From the NCBI GenBank assembly GCA_029262235.1, contig JAJCZU010000002.1:1170041-1234040 (forward strand): DNA of 64,000 nt, given 5' to 3'. This document shows, in pieces, positions 1 through 8,446 of this stretch (position 1 is its first letter; each line of letters starts with the position of its first letter). The position numbers and the translations under genes are program-made. Source of the DNA: Candidatus Eiseniibacteriota bacterium (GTDB lineage Bacteria; Orphanbacterota; Orphanbacteria; Orphanbacterales; Orphanbacteraceae). Under the pieces are notes generated by a model that ran no database searches, had not been told where the DNA came from, and saw nothing but the letters and a program-made list of their open reading frames with translations.

Positions 1-9
1 GTTGACAAC

Positions 10-1626
10 GTGACAATTCGCGTGGAGCCGGTCCCCGCCCTCACGCCGCCGCTCGTACGGCGCTACTGTGCCGGCGATTCCTCACTGACGCCGCTGTACG
101 CGCACGCCCCGTTCGACGCCTCGCGTCCCCCCGTCTCACCTGCCGGGGGACGCGCTCTCGACGACGACGTCATCCAGCGCATGCTGAAGCTGAACCGTGA
201 GACCGGCGCCTCCGCCCGCTCACTTGCCAACTGCGAAAAACTGCGCGACCCGGCCGTTCATGCCATGCTCGCGGGACAGCAGCCGGGACTGCTTCTCGGT
301 CCGCTATTCGCTCTCTATAAGATTGTCACTCTGGTCGCCCGGTGCCGCGCCTGGGAAGCGCAGTCGGGCCAGTCGTACGTGCCCGTTTTCTGGATCGCGT
401 CGCACGATGCGGACCTCGCGGAAATCGATCACGTCTATCTGCCGGGGCAGGGCGGGGAACCCGAAAAACTCCGCTACCCGTGGACCGAAGTTCCACGGCA
501 GCAACTGAGCGCCTATGAGATCACCGATTCGGACTGGCGCGCGTTCACTGAAGCCCTGCGTGAACGATTGCCGGATAACGATTTTCGCGAGGACGCTCTC
601 GCGCGCTTCACGCCATCCCGCTTTCCCGCATCTCCTACGCATGCGTTCGCAGAGGCCGTACATGCTCTGCTGCCGGACGCGGGGATCGTATGCTTCGACG
701 GACGCGATGCGGAAACATGCGAGGCGGGGCGTTCGTTTCTCGCACGCACGCTGCGGAACCCGGCGCGCACCCTCGCGTCATGGCGGGAGGGCGAGGAGAC
801 CGTGCGGAACGCGGGGATAGCGCCGCCGCTCGACCTTGCGGAATCGCGATTCCCGCTGTTCCTCGTGGAAAACAGCGTGCGCCATCCGCTGTCATGGAAC
901 GGTTCTCGATTCGAAACGTCGGCCGGGTCTTTCGAACCCGAGACACTGGCGAAGGGCGTGGAGGAGGGAACCCGGACGGTGTCTCCGAACGCGGGCCTGC
1001 GTCCGGTTCTGCAGGACCTGCTGTTCGCGACCGCGGCGACGATCGCCGGTCAGTCCGAACTCGCCTACCATCCGCAACTCGCCTCTCTCTATGAAAGCGC
1101 CGGAGTCGCGCGTCCGCTTCTCGTTCCGCGTGCGAGCCTTTCGCTCGTTCACTTTCGGGCCTACGACCAGCTCGCGGACTTCGGACTTACGATCGCGGAT
1201 CTCAGAGAATCCCCCGACACGGCACAGGAGGGAGCGGCCGGCGACGCACACGCGGCAAGCCGCAGCCGCTTTACGCAGACGATCGAGGACGCCTGGCGCC
1301 GGTTCGCGGAAGAAGTCGCGTCCGCGTCGGACACGAGCCCCGTCCCCGGCGCCGACGACACGGAGTCGCAGTTCCTGAAAGCCGCCGCGCGATCGGCGGA
1401 CAAGTTCGTCAAGCAGGCCGACCGCGCCGGGGAAAACAGATCCCGCAAGATTCACAAGCTGACGCAGGAACTCGCACCGAAGGGCACGGCGCAGGAATTC
1501 GTATGGTCGCTGCTTCCGTTTCTGGCGCGCTACGGACCGGACTTCGCGACCCGCATCGCAGAGGCTTTGCCTGAGGAATCGACCGAGCATATGATGATGA
1601 CAGTAGACCCGAGAGGAGCATCATGA
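10..1626 (+). CDS. bshC: BshC, putative cysteine ligase of bacillithiol synthesis
   Basis: The 538-residue product has the length (about 540) and overall pattern of BshC, which is thought to join cysteine to glucosaminyl-malate in the last step of bacillithiol synthesis in the cytoplasm. Recognisable segments are the early 'AGQQPGLLLGPLF' (about residues 88-100), 'VPVFWIASHDADLAEI' and a C-terminal 'ITQKLAPKGTPQE'-like stretch seen here as 'LTQELAPKGTAQE'. A GTG start at base 10 gives the full length; only nine bases precede it, so its own promoter is not visible. The stop overlaps the bshA start by 4 bases (ATGA), which supports co-translation. The deacetylase BshB is not in this window. The family call is strong; the ligase reaction is the accepted but inferred role of the family. 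Confidence 0.93.
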   Translation: MTIRVEPVPALTPPLVRRYCAGDSSLTPLYAHAPFDASRPPVSPAGGRALDDDVIQRMLKLNRETGASARSLANCEKLRDPAVHAMLAGQQPGLLLGPLFALYKIVTLVARCRAWEAQSGQSYVPVFWIASHDADLAEIDHVYLPGQGGEPEKLRYPWTEVPRQQLSAYEITDSDWRAFTEALRERLPDNDFREDALARFTPSRFPASPTHAFAEAVHALLPDAGIVCFDGRDAETCEAGRSFLARTLRNPARTLASWREGEETVRNAGIAPPLDLAESRFPLFLVENSVRHPLSWNGSRFETSAGSFEPETLAKGVEEGTRTVSPNAGLRPVLQDLLFATAATIAGQSELAYHPQLASLYESAGVARPLLVPRASLSLVHFRAYDQLADFGLTIADLRESPDTAQEGAAGDAHAASRSRFTQTIEDAWRRFAEEVASASDTSPVPGADDTESQFLKAAARSADKFVKQADRAGENRSRKIHKLTQELAPKGTAQEFVWSLLPFLARYGPDFATRIAEALPEESTEHMMMTVDPRGAS

Positions 1627-2741
1627 GAATCGGCATCACATGCTATCCGAGTGCGGGCGGCTCAGGCGTCATCGCGACGGAACTCGGCCGTTCGCTCGCG
1701 GGCCGCGGCCACGACATTCACTTCATCAGCTACTCGCGTCCGTTCCGCCTTCCGGAGGAGGACGACCACATCCGCTTTCACAAAGTGAAAACGGTCACCT
1801 ACCCGCTCTTCAAGTATCCGCCGTACTCACTGGCGCTCGCTGTTCGCATGGCCGAGGTGGCGCGCCGGGAAAAGCTCGATCTGTTTCACGTGCACTACGC
1901 GATTCCTCACGCCACGAGTGCGCTCCTGGCCAACATGATTCTCGAGCCGCACCGCGTCGGCGTCGTGACGACACTCCACGGCACGGACATCACACTCGTC
2001 GGCAGCGACGAAAGCTTCTTCGAAATCACGAAGCTCAGCATCGAGCGCTCCGACGCCGTTACGGCGGTTTCGGATTTCCTTGCACGGGAGACGCAGCAGA
2101 AACTCGCCGTAAAGCACCCGATTGACGTGATTCCGAACTTCGTCGACGCCCACATGTTCGATACGCATGCCAGTCCGGCGATCCGCGCCGAAATCGGGCT
2201 CGAGGACGGACCCGTGCTGATGCACATTTCGAACTTCCGCAAAGTGAAGAACGTGAAAGATGTCATCCAGCTGTTCGCGGCAGTCCAGGAATCGACGGGA
2301 GCGCAGCTGGTACTCGTGGGCGACGGGCCCGAGCGTATCCCCTCGCGTATCCTTGCGGAAGAGCTCGGCGTTCTCGACCGCATTCTGTTTCTCGGGAATC
2401 GCGTGGAAGTGGGGCAGATTCTGCCGCTCGCGGATGTCCTGCTGCTGCCGAGTACGGTGGAAAGCTTCGGCCTCGTCGCTCTCGAAGCGATGGCGTGCGG
2501 AATCCCCGTCGTCGGATACGACGGCGGCGGCCTTCCCGAGGTGGTTCGGCACGGCACAGACGGCATGCTGGCCCCGCTCGGGAGCGTGGAAAGAATGATT
2601 GAAATGACTCTTGAGCTGCTACAGAATCCAGAGAAACGGGAGGCGATGGGCAAGGCCGCGCGGGAACGGGCCGTGCGTGACTTCGCGACCGCGTCGATCA
2701 CGGCACAGTATGAAGCCGTTTACGAACGGGTTCTGCGATGA
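1623..2741 (+). CDS. bshA: BshA, N-acetyl-alpha-D-glucosaminyl L-malate synthase
   Basis: A GT4-family glycosyltransferase of 372 residues that transfers GlcNAc from UDP-GlcNAc to L-malate, the first step of bacillithiol synthesis. The N-terminal signature 'GITCYPSAGGSGVIATELG' (residues 3-21) is highly characteristic of BshA, and the length matches the family (about 375). The C-terminal Rossmann domain carries the usual GT4 donor-binding pattern 'PSTVESFGLVALEAMACGIPVV' split around residues 277-298. The ATG overlaps the bshC stop, and the stop overlaps the next gene by 4 bases, so three genes are probably translated together. Nothing is missing from the family pattern. Confidence 0.95.
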   Translation: MRIGITCYPSAGGSGVIATELGRSLAGRGHDIHFISYSRPFRLPEEDDHIRFHKVKTVTYPLFKYPPYSLALAVRMAEVARREKLDLFHVHYAIPHATSALLANMILEPHRVGVVTTLHGTDITLVGSDESFFEITKLSIERSDAVTAVSDFLARETQQKLAVKHPIDVIPNFVDAHMFDTHASPAIRAEIGLEDGPVLMHISNFRKVKNVKDVIQLFAAVQESTGAQLVLVGDGPERIPSRILAEELGVLDRILFLGNRVEVGQILPLADVLLLPSTVESFGLVALEAMACGIPVVGYDGGGLPEVVRHGTDGMLAPLGSVERMIEMTLELLQNPEKREAMGKAARERAVRDFATASITAQYEAVYERVLR

Positions 2742-3115
2742 GCCTGGATCGAATTCTGGACGAGCTCGTCGAGCGGGAACCGCGCTATCATCGAGACGCA
2801 TACATTTTCGTGCTCGAAGCGATCACGTTCACGCAGGCGAAGTTCGTGGAGCCCCGGCATGTTTCGGGGCAGCAGCTTCTGGACGGTATTCGCGAGTACG
2901 CGAGGGAAATTTACGGGCCCACGGCGTGCATGGTGTTCGAACACTGGGGCGCGACCGAGACCCTCGATTTCGGCAGAATGGTTTACGCTCTGATCGAAAC
3001 GGGCCAGGTGAGCAAGCAGCCGGAAGACTCTCTCGAGGATTTTCGAGAGTACTACGATTTCAAGAAAGTGTTCGAAGAGCAGTACAAGTACATCGACGAG
3101 TCTTCTTCGCCCTGA
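2738..3115 (+). CDS. Minf_1886 family conserved protein
   Basis: A 125-residue soluble protein resembling the Minf_1886 family of unknown function. Features I recognise are the N-terminal 'ILDELVEREPRYHRDAYIFVLEA', here read over residues 5-27, and the aromatic-rich C-terminal end around 'YYDFKKVFEEQYKY'. It has no signal peptide or membrane segment and no obvious catalytic motif. The ATG overlaps the bshA stop (ATGA). It sits between bacillithiol and LPS-core genes, which does not define a role. No function should be assigned. Confidence 0.85.
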   Translation: MSLDRILDELVEREPRYHRDAYIFVLEAITFTQAKFVEPRHVSGQQLLDGIREYAREIYGPTACMVFEHWGATETLDFGRMVYALIETGQVSKQPEDSLEDFREYYDFKKVFEEQYKYIDESSSP

Positions 3116-3143
3116 ACGCAGTCATCCCGATGGAGCCACTCGA

Positions 3144-4214
3144 ATGGGCGTTCTCGATTTATATTTGCGGTATCAGCGCGCCGTTCGCCGCGATCGGAAC
3201 GAAACGATTTCGTTTCGCAAGCAACTCGAGAATCCGAGACGCGTCACCGTGCTCATTCCGGGAGACGACCGCATGCCGGCCGTGGTCGTACCCGCGCTTC
3301 GTCTTCTCCGCGCCCATCATCCCCATGTTCGGATCGTGCTCGTCGCGGGCCCGGACAACATCGACGCGATTCGCAAGGAGAAGATGGCGGACAAATCCAT
3401 CGTCTTTCATCGCAAGCGCGGCACGACGCAGATCGGTGAGATCAAGCGCGTCGCGAAAGAAGTCAGCAAGCTCGCTCCCGAACTGCTGCTCCTGTTCGAT
3501 CCGGAAAACGAACCGTCGCTCCTGGCGCTTGCCGAGGCCACGGGAACACCGCTTCGCGTCGGCTTCGGAGACGGCGCCCACTATCCTTATCTGAACTTCC
3601 AACTGGCCCCGCCTGAAAAAGAACTCTATCTCGCGGATGCGTTTCTGAAGCTCGTCGGCTCGCTCACGGGCGAGTTCGTCGACTTTCTGGACGATCGCGT
3701 CCGCCTTCGCATTCCGGAAGCGGATGTCACGCGCGCCACCCGTCTTCTTCATTTCTGGCAGCCGAAATCGGACAAGCTCCTCTTTGCGATCGAGCCGCCC
3801 GCGGGCGGACGAGACGCCGACATCCAGAAGTACGCGGGCATTGCGAGGCTTCTCTTAAAAGCCTACGACGCACGGATCATGGTGCTCACCGAACCGCGCG
3901 AGAAGTCTGCAGGAGAAGCGCTCGAGCAGAAGCTGGGCGCGATCGAACCGTATCGGGCACCGGTAGAGGGGATGCACGAATCGATCGCGTTCCTCTCGCG
4001 GGTCGATCTCTTCGTAGGCCCGAACGCGCCCCTGTTTCATCACGCCGTCGCGATGGGCACGCCCGCTGTCGGGCTCTTCACGGGGAACGACGCGTGCTGG
4101 TGGTATCCGCCTCACGACGTGCGCGCGCGCGCCCTTGATCTCGGCCGCAAGATGACGGAAGAGACGTTTCTGAAGGCGGTGCAGGAAGTCGGCGCGCCGG
4201 AGGACGCTTCTTGA
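3144..4214 (+). CDS. Glycosyltransferase family 9-like protein
   Basis: A 356-residue protein with a GT9 (heptosyltransferase)-like arrangement: an N-terminal Rossmann half beginning 'VTVLIPGDDRMPAVVVPALRLL' across residues 34-55, and a C-terminal half with 'RVDLFVGPNAPLFHHAVAMG' (about residues 287-306). The latter corresponds to the family's 'D-S-G-x-x-H-x-A-x-A-x-G' donor-binding segment, with the usual S replaced by N. This degeneracy makes the sugar and activity uncertain. An ATG 28 bases after the previous stop starts the gene, and its stop overlaps the next gene by 4 bases (TTGA). Lying directly upstream of the lipid A exporter, it most likely acts on LPS core. Confidence 0.78.
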   Translation: MGVLDLYLRYQRAVRRDRNETISFRKQLENPRRVTVLIPGDDRMPAVVVPALRLLRAHHPHVRIVLVAGPDNIDAIRKEKMADKSIVFHRKRGTTQIGEIKRVAKEVSKLAPELLLLFDPENEPSLLALAEATGTPLRVGFGDGAHYPYLNFQLAPPEKELYLADAFLKLVGSLTGEFVDFLDDRVRLRIPEADVTRATRLLHFWQPKSDKLLFAIEPPAGGRDADIQKYAGIARLLLKAYDARIMVLTEPREKSAGEALEQKLGAIEPYRAPVEGMHESIAFLSRVDLFVGPNAPLFHHAVAMGTPAVGLFTGNDACWWYPPHDVRARALDLGRKMTEETFLKAVQEVGAPEDAS

Positions 4215-6091
4215 ACGATCTCCGGCGTTTGTTTGCCTACGTGAAACCGTGGTGGAAGCTTCTGCTCGGCGGGCTCTTCTGCACGTTCCTTTTCGCGCTC
4301 TTTTCCGGCATCTCGATCGGCATGATTCTGCCGTTCACGAAAATCCTGTTTGAACAGGAGATCCCCCCGGCAGGCATCACGGTCGCCGATCCCGCCGGCA
4401 TTTCCGAAGAGGCGCTCTTTCCGCAGATCGAAGTATGGAAAGAAACCGGGCGCGCCTGGTTCATGGGTCTCTTCGCGGATGCCGACCCGAAAGCCGCGCT
4501 TCTGCGTGTGTGCATCGGCGTGTTCGTAATCTTTCTGATCAAAGGACTCTTCAATTACTATCGCCAGATCTTCATGGCCACGCTCGAAGAGCGCGTGATC
4601 AAGGACATCCGCGACCATCTCTATCATCATATGGAACGGCTCCCGCTTTCGTATTTCGAGAAGGAACGGACCGGTGTCATCATTTCGCGTATTACGAACG
4701 ACGTACAACTCGTACGGGAAATGGTCGGCAACCTGTTCTCGGCGTTCACACAGAATGCCTCGCTTCTGCTGATCTTTCTCGTCGTCGCGCTGATCATCAA
4801 CTGGCAGATGGCGATGCTCTCGTTCCTCGTGTTTCCGCTGATCGCGCTTTTCACGGCTAAAATTTCGAAGAGGCTCAGGCGGCACAGCGCACGTTTTCAG
4901 GAAGACATGGGGCGGATTACGAGCACGCTGCAGGAGACCATCGCCGGCATCCGGATCGTGAAGGCGTTCGGCATGGAGCGCTTCGAAGAGGCGAAGTTCG
5001 CGAAACAAACGGAGAGTTATCTGCAGTCGTTCATTCGCTTCAAGCGAACCTCGATCCTCGCGAGCCCGATTTCCGAACAACTCGGCGCGCTCGGCGCCAT
5101 CATCGTGCTCTGGTACGGCGGGAACCAGGTCCTCGACGGAAACAGGCTCGCCCCCGAGGAGTTCTTTCTCTTTCTCGCCGCGGTGCTCAACATGATGCAG
5201 CCGATCAGAAAGCTGAGCCACGTGAACACCGTCGTGCAGCAGGGCCTCGCCGCGGCGCGACGGATCTTTTTCGTGCTCGACACACCGATCGAACCGCGAT
5301 CCGCGGGGGGCGCGCGGATCGAAGGCGTGCACGACGCGATCGCGTTCGAGAACGTTTCGTTTTCGTACGACAACGCCGCGCCGGCTCTCAGCGACATCAC
5401 GCTTCGCATCGAGGCCGGTACGATGGTCGCGCTGGTCGGACCGTCGGGGGCGGGGAAGTCGACGCTCGCCGACCTCGTGGCGCGCTTTCACTCTCCCACG
5501 TCCGGGAGGATCACGATCGACGGCCTCGATCTTCAGGAAATCGAAATCGAATCGCTTCGGGAGAACATGGGCATCGTCACGCAGGAGGTCATCCTTTTCA
5601 ACGACAGCGTGAGAGACAACATCGCGTACGGAAAGAGCGAGATCCCCGAGGAGACGCTTCGTCATGCGGCACGCGCCGCGAGCGCGGACGAATTCATCAC
5701 GAACCTGCCGGACGGGTATGAAACGATCGTGGGCGACCGCGGTGTTCGGCTTTCGGGCGGCGAGCGTCAGCGCCTTGCGATTGCGCGCGCGATTCTGAAA
5801 GACCCGCCGATTCTGATTCTCGACGAGGCCACATCGAATCTCGACACGCAATCGGAAGCGCTCGTGCAGGCGGCCGTCGAGAATCTCGTGAAAGATCGCA
5901 CGACGCTCGCGATCGCCCATCGGCTCTCGACCATCCTGCGCGCCCACCGGATCCTCGTTCTCGACCACGGACGAATCGTCGAAGAGGGGACACACGAAGA
6001 CCTCGTGGGGCGGGGCGGTCTCTATTCCCGCCTGTTCGAAATGCAGTTTGCGGAGAGTGATCGCGCCCGGACCAGCCCGCCCGCGCGATGA
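4211..6091 (+). CDS. msbA: MsbA-type ABC exporter (lipid A/lipid-linked glycan flippase)
   Basis: A 626-residue half-transporter: an ABC type-1 membrane domain with about six helices (residues 1-330) fused to an ATPase domain. The ATPase shows Walker A 'GPSGAGKST' (about 410-418), the signature 'LSGGERQR' (about 514-521), Walker B 'ILILDEATS' (about 534-542) and the H-loop 'IAHRLST'. MsbA homodimers flip lipid A-core across the inner membrane; other lipids are possible for this family. The start is TTG within the TTGA overlap with the preceding stop, and the stop overlaps the heptosyltransferase gene. The surrounding LPS-core genes support the lipid A role. It is slightly longer than E. coli MsbA (582), through a loop near residues 45-80. 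Confidence 0.9.
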   Translation: MNDLRRLFAYVKPWWKLLLGGLFCTFLFALFSGISIGMILPFTKILFEQEIPPAGITVADPAGISEEALFPQIEVWKETGRAWFMGLFADADPKAALLRVCIGVFVIFLIKGLFNYYRQIFMATLEERVIKDIRDHLYHHMERLPLSYFEKERTGVIISRITNDVQLVREMVGNLFSAFTQNASLLLIFLVVALIINWQMAMLSFLVFPLIALFTAKISKRLRRHSARFQEDMGRITSTLQETIAGIRIVKAFGMERFEEAKFAKQTESYLQSFIRFKRTSILASPISEQLGALGAIIVLWYGGNQVLDGNRLAPEEFFLFLAAVLNMMQPIRKLSHVNTVVQQGLAAARRIFFVLDTPIEPRSAGGARIEGVHDAIAFENVSFSYDNAAPALSDITLRIEAGTMVALVGPSGAGKSTLADLVARFHSPTSGRITIDGLDLQEIEIESLRENMGIVTQEVILFNDSVRDNIAYGKSEIPEETLRHAARAASADEFITNLPDGYETIVGDRGVRLSGGERQRLAIARAILKDPPILILDEATSNLDTQSEALVQAAVENLVKDRTTLAIAHRLSTILRAHRILVLDHGRIVEEGTHEDLVGRGGLYSRLFEMQFAESDRARTSPPAR

Positions 6092-7092
6092 AGACGCGAT
6101 CCCCCCGCACGATTCTGATCATCCGCCTCGGACGCCTCGGCGACCTCGTGCTGACCGCGGCCATGACGCGCGAAACGAAGCGCGCGTTCCCGGACGCCAC
6201 GATCACGTTCGTGACGGCGCCCGTGTACGAAAGCGTGGCACGGCTTCTCCCGGGCATCGACACGGTCGTGCCCATTCCGAAAACGGGACTCTCTGAGCTC
6301 CGCGAAACCGTAGCCGCTTCGCTCCCCGATTCCTTCGACTGGATCATCGACCTGCACGGGAACGCGCGCAGCAAGACGATCGCGGGCGCGATCCGGGCCG
6401 ATCGCCGGTCGACGTACCCGAAGGACAGCATGCGACGCCGCATTCTCGTCTGGTTCAAGCGGGGCCGCGGAAAAGGGGCGCCGGTCTGGCGGCGGTATCT
6501 CGCTCCACTCGAGAGGGCCGGCATCGCGCCGGAATACTCCCCGCCAGCTCTTCTGCCCGTGTCCGGCAGCGGCGTGCCCGGGGCGATCGTGCTGGCGCCA
6601 GGGGCGGGGAGACCCACCAAACAGTGGCCGATCAACAAGTTTGCAGATCTTTCTAAGAAACTGCTCGAATCGTTTCCTGACCGATCTCTCGTGGTGGCGC
6701 TCGGTCCCGGCGAAGAGGACCTCGGGGCCCGGCTGGATCCCGACGGGAATGACCGCATACGGAAGCTCGTGGCCGCGCCGCTTTCCGCCCTGGCCTGCCA
6801 TCTTCGGGACGCCGCTGTGGTGGTTTCGAACGATTCGGGCCTTCTTCATTTTGCGGAAGCCGTTGGTACGCCGGTTGTTGCGTTGTTCGGCCCGACCACG
6901 GAGGAACTCGGATTCGCCCCCGCGGGTACAAGAAGCACACGGATCGAAAAAGATCTCGCCTGCCGACCCTGCTCTCTTCACGGGAGCCAGACCTGCCCAC
7001 TTCCGGATCGAAGCCACCGCTGCATGGAGGAGATCTCCGTGGATGAGGTGCTGGCCGCGGTTCGCGAAACGGCGGGTGGCCGGGCACTCTGA
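6088..7092 (+). CDS. GT9 heptosyltransferase (WaaC/WaaF-like)
   Basis: A 334-residue ADP-heptose:LPS heptosyltransferase family protein. It has the classic N-terminus 'ILIIRLGRLGDLVLTAAM' (residues 9-26), 'DWIIDLHGNARSK' (about 86-98), 'LAPGAGRPTKQWP' (about 170-182), and the donor-site motif 'VVVSNDSGLLHFAEAVGTP' (about 245-263) followed by 'VALFGPTTEE'. A late Cys cluster ('CRPCSLHGSQTCP') is also common in this family. The ATG overlaps the msbA stop by 4 bases. Together with gmhB just downstream it implies a heptose-containing inner core. I cannot tell heptosyltransferase I from II. Confidence 0.9.
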   Translation: MKTRSPRTILIIRLGRLGDLVLTAAMTRETKRAFPDATITFVTAPVYESVARLLPGIDTVVPIPKTGLSELRETVAASLPDSFDWIIDLHGNARSKTIAGAIRADRRSTYPKDSMRRRILVWFKRGRGKGAPVWRRYLAPLERAGIAPEYSPPALLPVSGSGVPGAIVLAPGAGRPTKQWPINKFADLSKKLLESFPDRSLVVALGPGEEDLGARLDPDGNDRIRKLVAAPLSALACHLRDAAVVVSNDSGLLHFAEAVGTPVVALFGPTTEELGFAPAGTRSTRIEKDLACRPCSLHGSQTCPLPDRSHRCMEEISVDEVLAAVRETAGGRAL

Positions 7093-7126
7093 GATCCGCT
7101 AGTATGCATCAGTTCAGGAGGAACCC

Positions 7127-7711
7127 GTGGGGCAGCGAGCCGTATTTCTTGATCGTGACGGAACCGTAAATCGGCAGGTCGGCTATCCGAACCATGTCTC
7201 GCGTCTCCGCGTCTATCCGTTCACGGCGGAGGCGATCCGAAAGGTCAACGATCGCGGCATCCCCGTGATCGTCGTGACGAATCAGTCGGGTGTCGCGCGC
7301 GGCCTCTATCCTGAAAGCGTGGTGCTCGAAACGAACGAGGCGCTCCAGGCGGAACTGGCTGAAGGAGGGGCGAGGATCGACGCGATTTACTATTGCCCGC
7401 ATCATCCGACCGCGGGAGATCATCCCACGCCATGCGACTGTCGCAAACCGGCGACGGGGATGGCCGAGCAGGCGGCTCGCGAGCACGGACTCGACCTCGG
7501 ACGCTCGTTCCTTGTGGGGGACAGCCCGTCGGATATCGAAATGGCGGTCCGGGCCGGCATGCGAAGCGTGCTCGTTCTGACCGGGTACGGCCTCGGCGAA
7601 GCAACGTACCGCCGGGAGCAGTGGAAGAATGAGCCCGATTGTATCAGTGAGAATTTAAACACGGCCGTGGACTGGATCCTGAGCCGGATCGACGAGGAGA
7701 ATGACGAATGA
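7127..7711 (+). CDS. gmhB: GmhB, D-glycero-beta-D-manno-heptose 1,7-bisphosphate 7-phosphatase
   Basis: A HAD-superfamily phosphatase of 194 residues acting in ADP-heptose synthesis. The nucleophile/acid pair is D9 and D11 in 'FLDRDGTVNR'. The structural zinc site typical of GmhB is present: C90, H92, C103 and C105 in 'CPHHPTAGDHPTPCDCRKP'. The HAD motif III/IV appears as 'FLVGDSPSDIEMA'. The GTG start is preceded by a good ribosome-binding site (CAGGAGG, 6 bases upstream). The length fits the family (about 190). The stop overlaps the DUF3108 gene by 4 bases. GmhA and HldE are not in this window. Confidence 0.93.
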   Translation: MGQRAVFLDRDGTVNRQVGYPNHVSRLRVYPFTAEAIRKVNDRGIPVIVVTNQSGVARGLYPESVVLETNEALQAELAEGGARIDAIYYCPHHPTAGDHPTPCDCRKPATGMAEQAAREHGLDLGRSFLVGDSPSDIEMAVRAGMRSVLVLTGYGLGEATYRREQWKNEPDCISENLNTAVDWILSRIDEENDE

Positions 7712-8439
7712 AATGGAACCGAGCCATTCCGGCGGCTGCCGGAGTCCTCTGCGTTCTTCTTGCGCTGTCCTCGCCGGCGGGAGCCCGTCCGGGTCCATCG
7801 GAAAAGGGCGAGAAGTTTACGTTTCAGATCCAGTACGGAATCATCAAGGCGGGCACCGCCACGATCGAATACCGGCCTGACCGCAACGGCCTCTGGCTGA
7901 TCGAGTCGCGCGCGGCTTCGAACTCGTTCTTCGACAGGTTCTTCAAAGTGCGGGACCGCGTTTCCGCGTGGGTCGAACCGGGTACCATGCGATCGGTCAG
8001 GTTCGAAAAGGAACTGCGCGAAGGAAGTTACGACAAAGACGAGTACGTCGATTTCGACTGGGACAGAAACCTCGCGATCTATGGAGACGGAGCGGAAGTA
8101 CCGATCACGGATGGCGTGTACGACGTGCTTTCCGTCTTCTACTACGTGCGCACGCTCCGCATGCCGCTCGGCGGACGCATCCCGGTTACGTATCACTCGA
8201 GCAAGAAAAACTGGCCGGTGCACGTCGACGTTCATCGCGTCGAGACGATCAAAACGCCGGCGGGCGAGTTCCGGTGCATCAAGATCGAGCCGCATCTGGA
8301 AAGCGTCGGCGTTTTCAATCAGAAGGGGAAGCTCTCGGTCTGGATTACGGCAGACGAGAGAAGAATGCCGGTGAAGCTGGAGAGCAAAGTCATCTTCGGG
8401 GCGTTCGAGGCCGTTCTCACCGATTACACGTCGGGATGA
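7708..8439 (+). CDS. DUF3108 domain secreted protein
   Basis: A 243-residue protein with an N-terminal signal peptide (charged start, hydrophobic residues 6-24, likely cleavage after 'AGA') and a DUF3108 domain. The domain is seen in 'GEKFTFQIQYGIIKAGTATIEY' split across residues 34-55 and 'NSFFDRFFKVRDRVSAWVEP'. DUF3108 proteins are periplasmic beta-rich proteins without an established biochemical role. The ATG overlaps the gmhB stop. It is the last gene of the 10-8439 operon and converges on rfbB with only 7 bases between the stops, with no clear terminator hairpin between them. Confidence 0.88.
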   Translation: MKWNRAIPAAAGVLCVLLALSSPAGARPGPSEKGEKFTFQIQYGIIKAGTATIEYRPDRNGLWLIESRAASNSFFDRFFKVRDRVSAWVEPGTMRSVRFEKELREGSYDKDEYVDFDWDRNLAIYGDGAEVPITDGVYDVLSVFYYVRTLRMPLGGRIPVTYHSSKKNWPVHVDVHRVETIKTPAGEFRCIKIEPHLESVGVFNQKGKLSVWITADERRMPVKLESKVIFGAFEAVLTDYTSG

Positions 8440-8446
8440 TCGGTCG

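Noticed and set aside
4112-5995. Long minus-strand open frame (627 codons) opposite the ABC exporter
   Set aside because: It mirrors the well-conserved msbA gene, has no domain and a strongly biased Arg/Asp/Glu composition typical of antisense shadows in GC-rich DNA.
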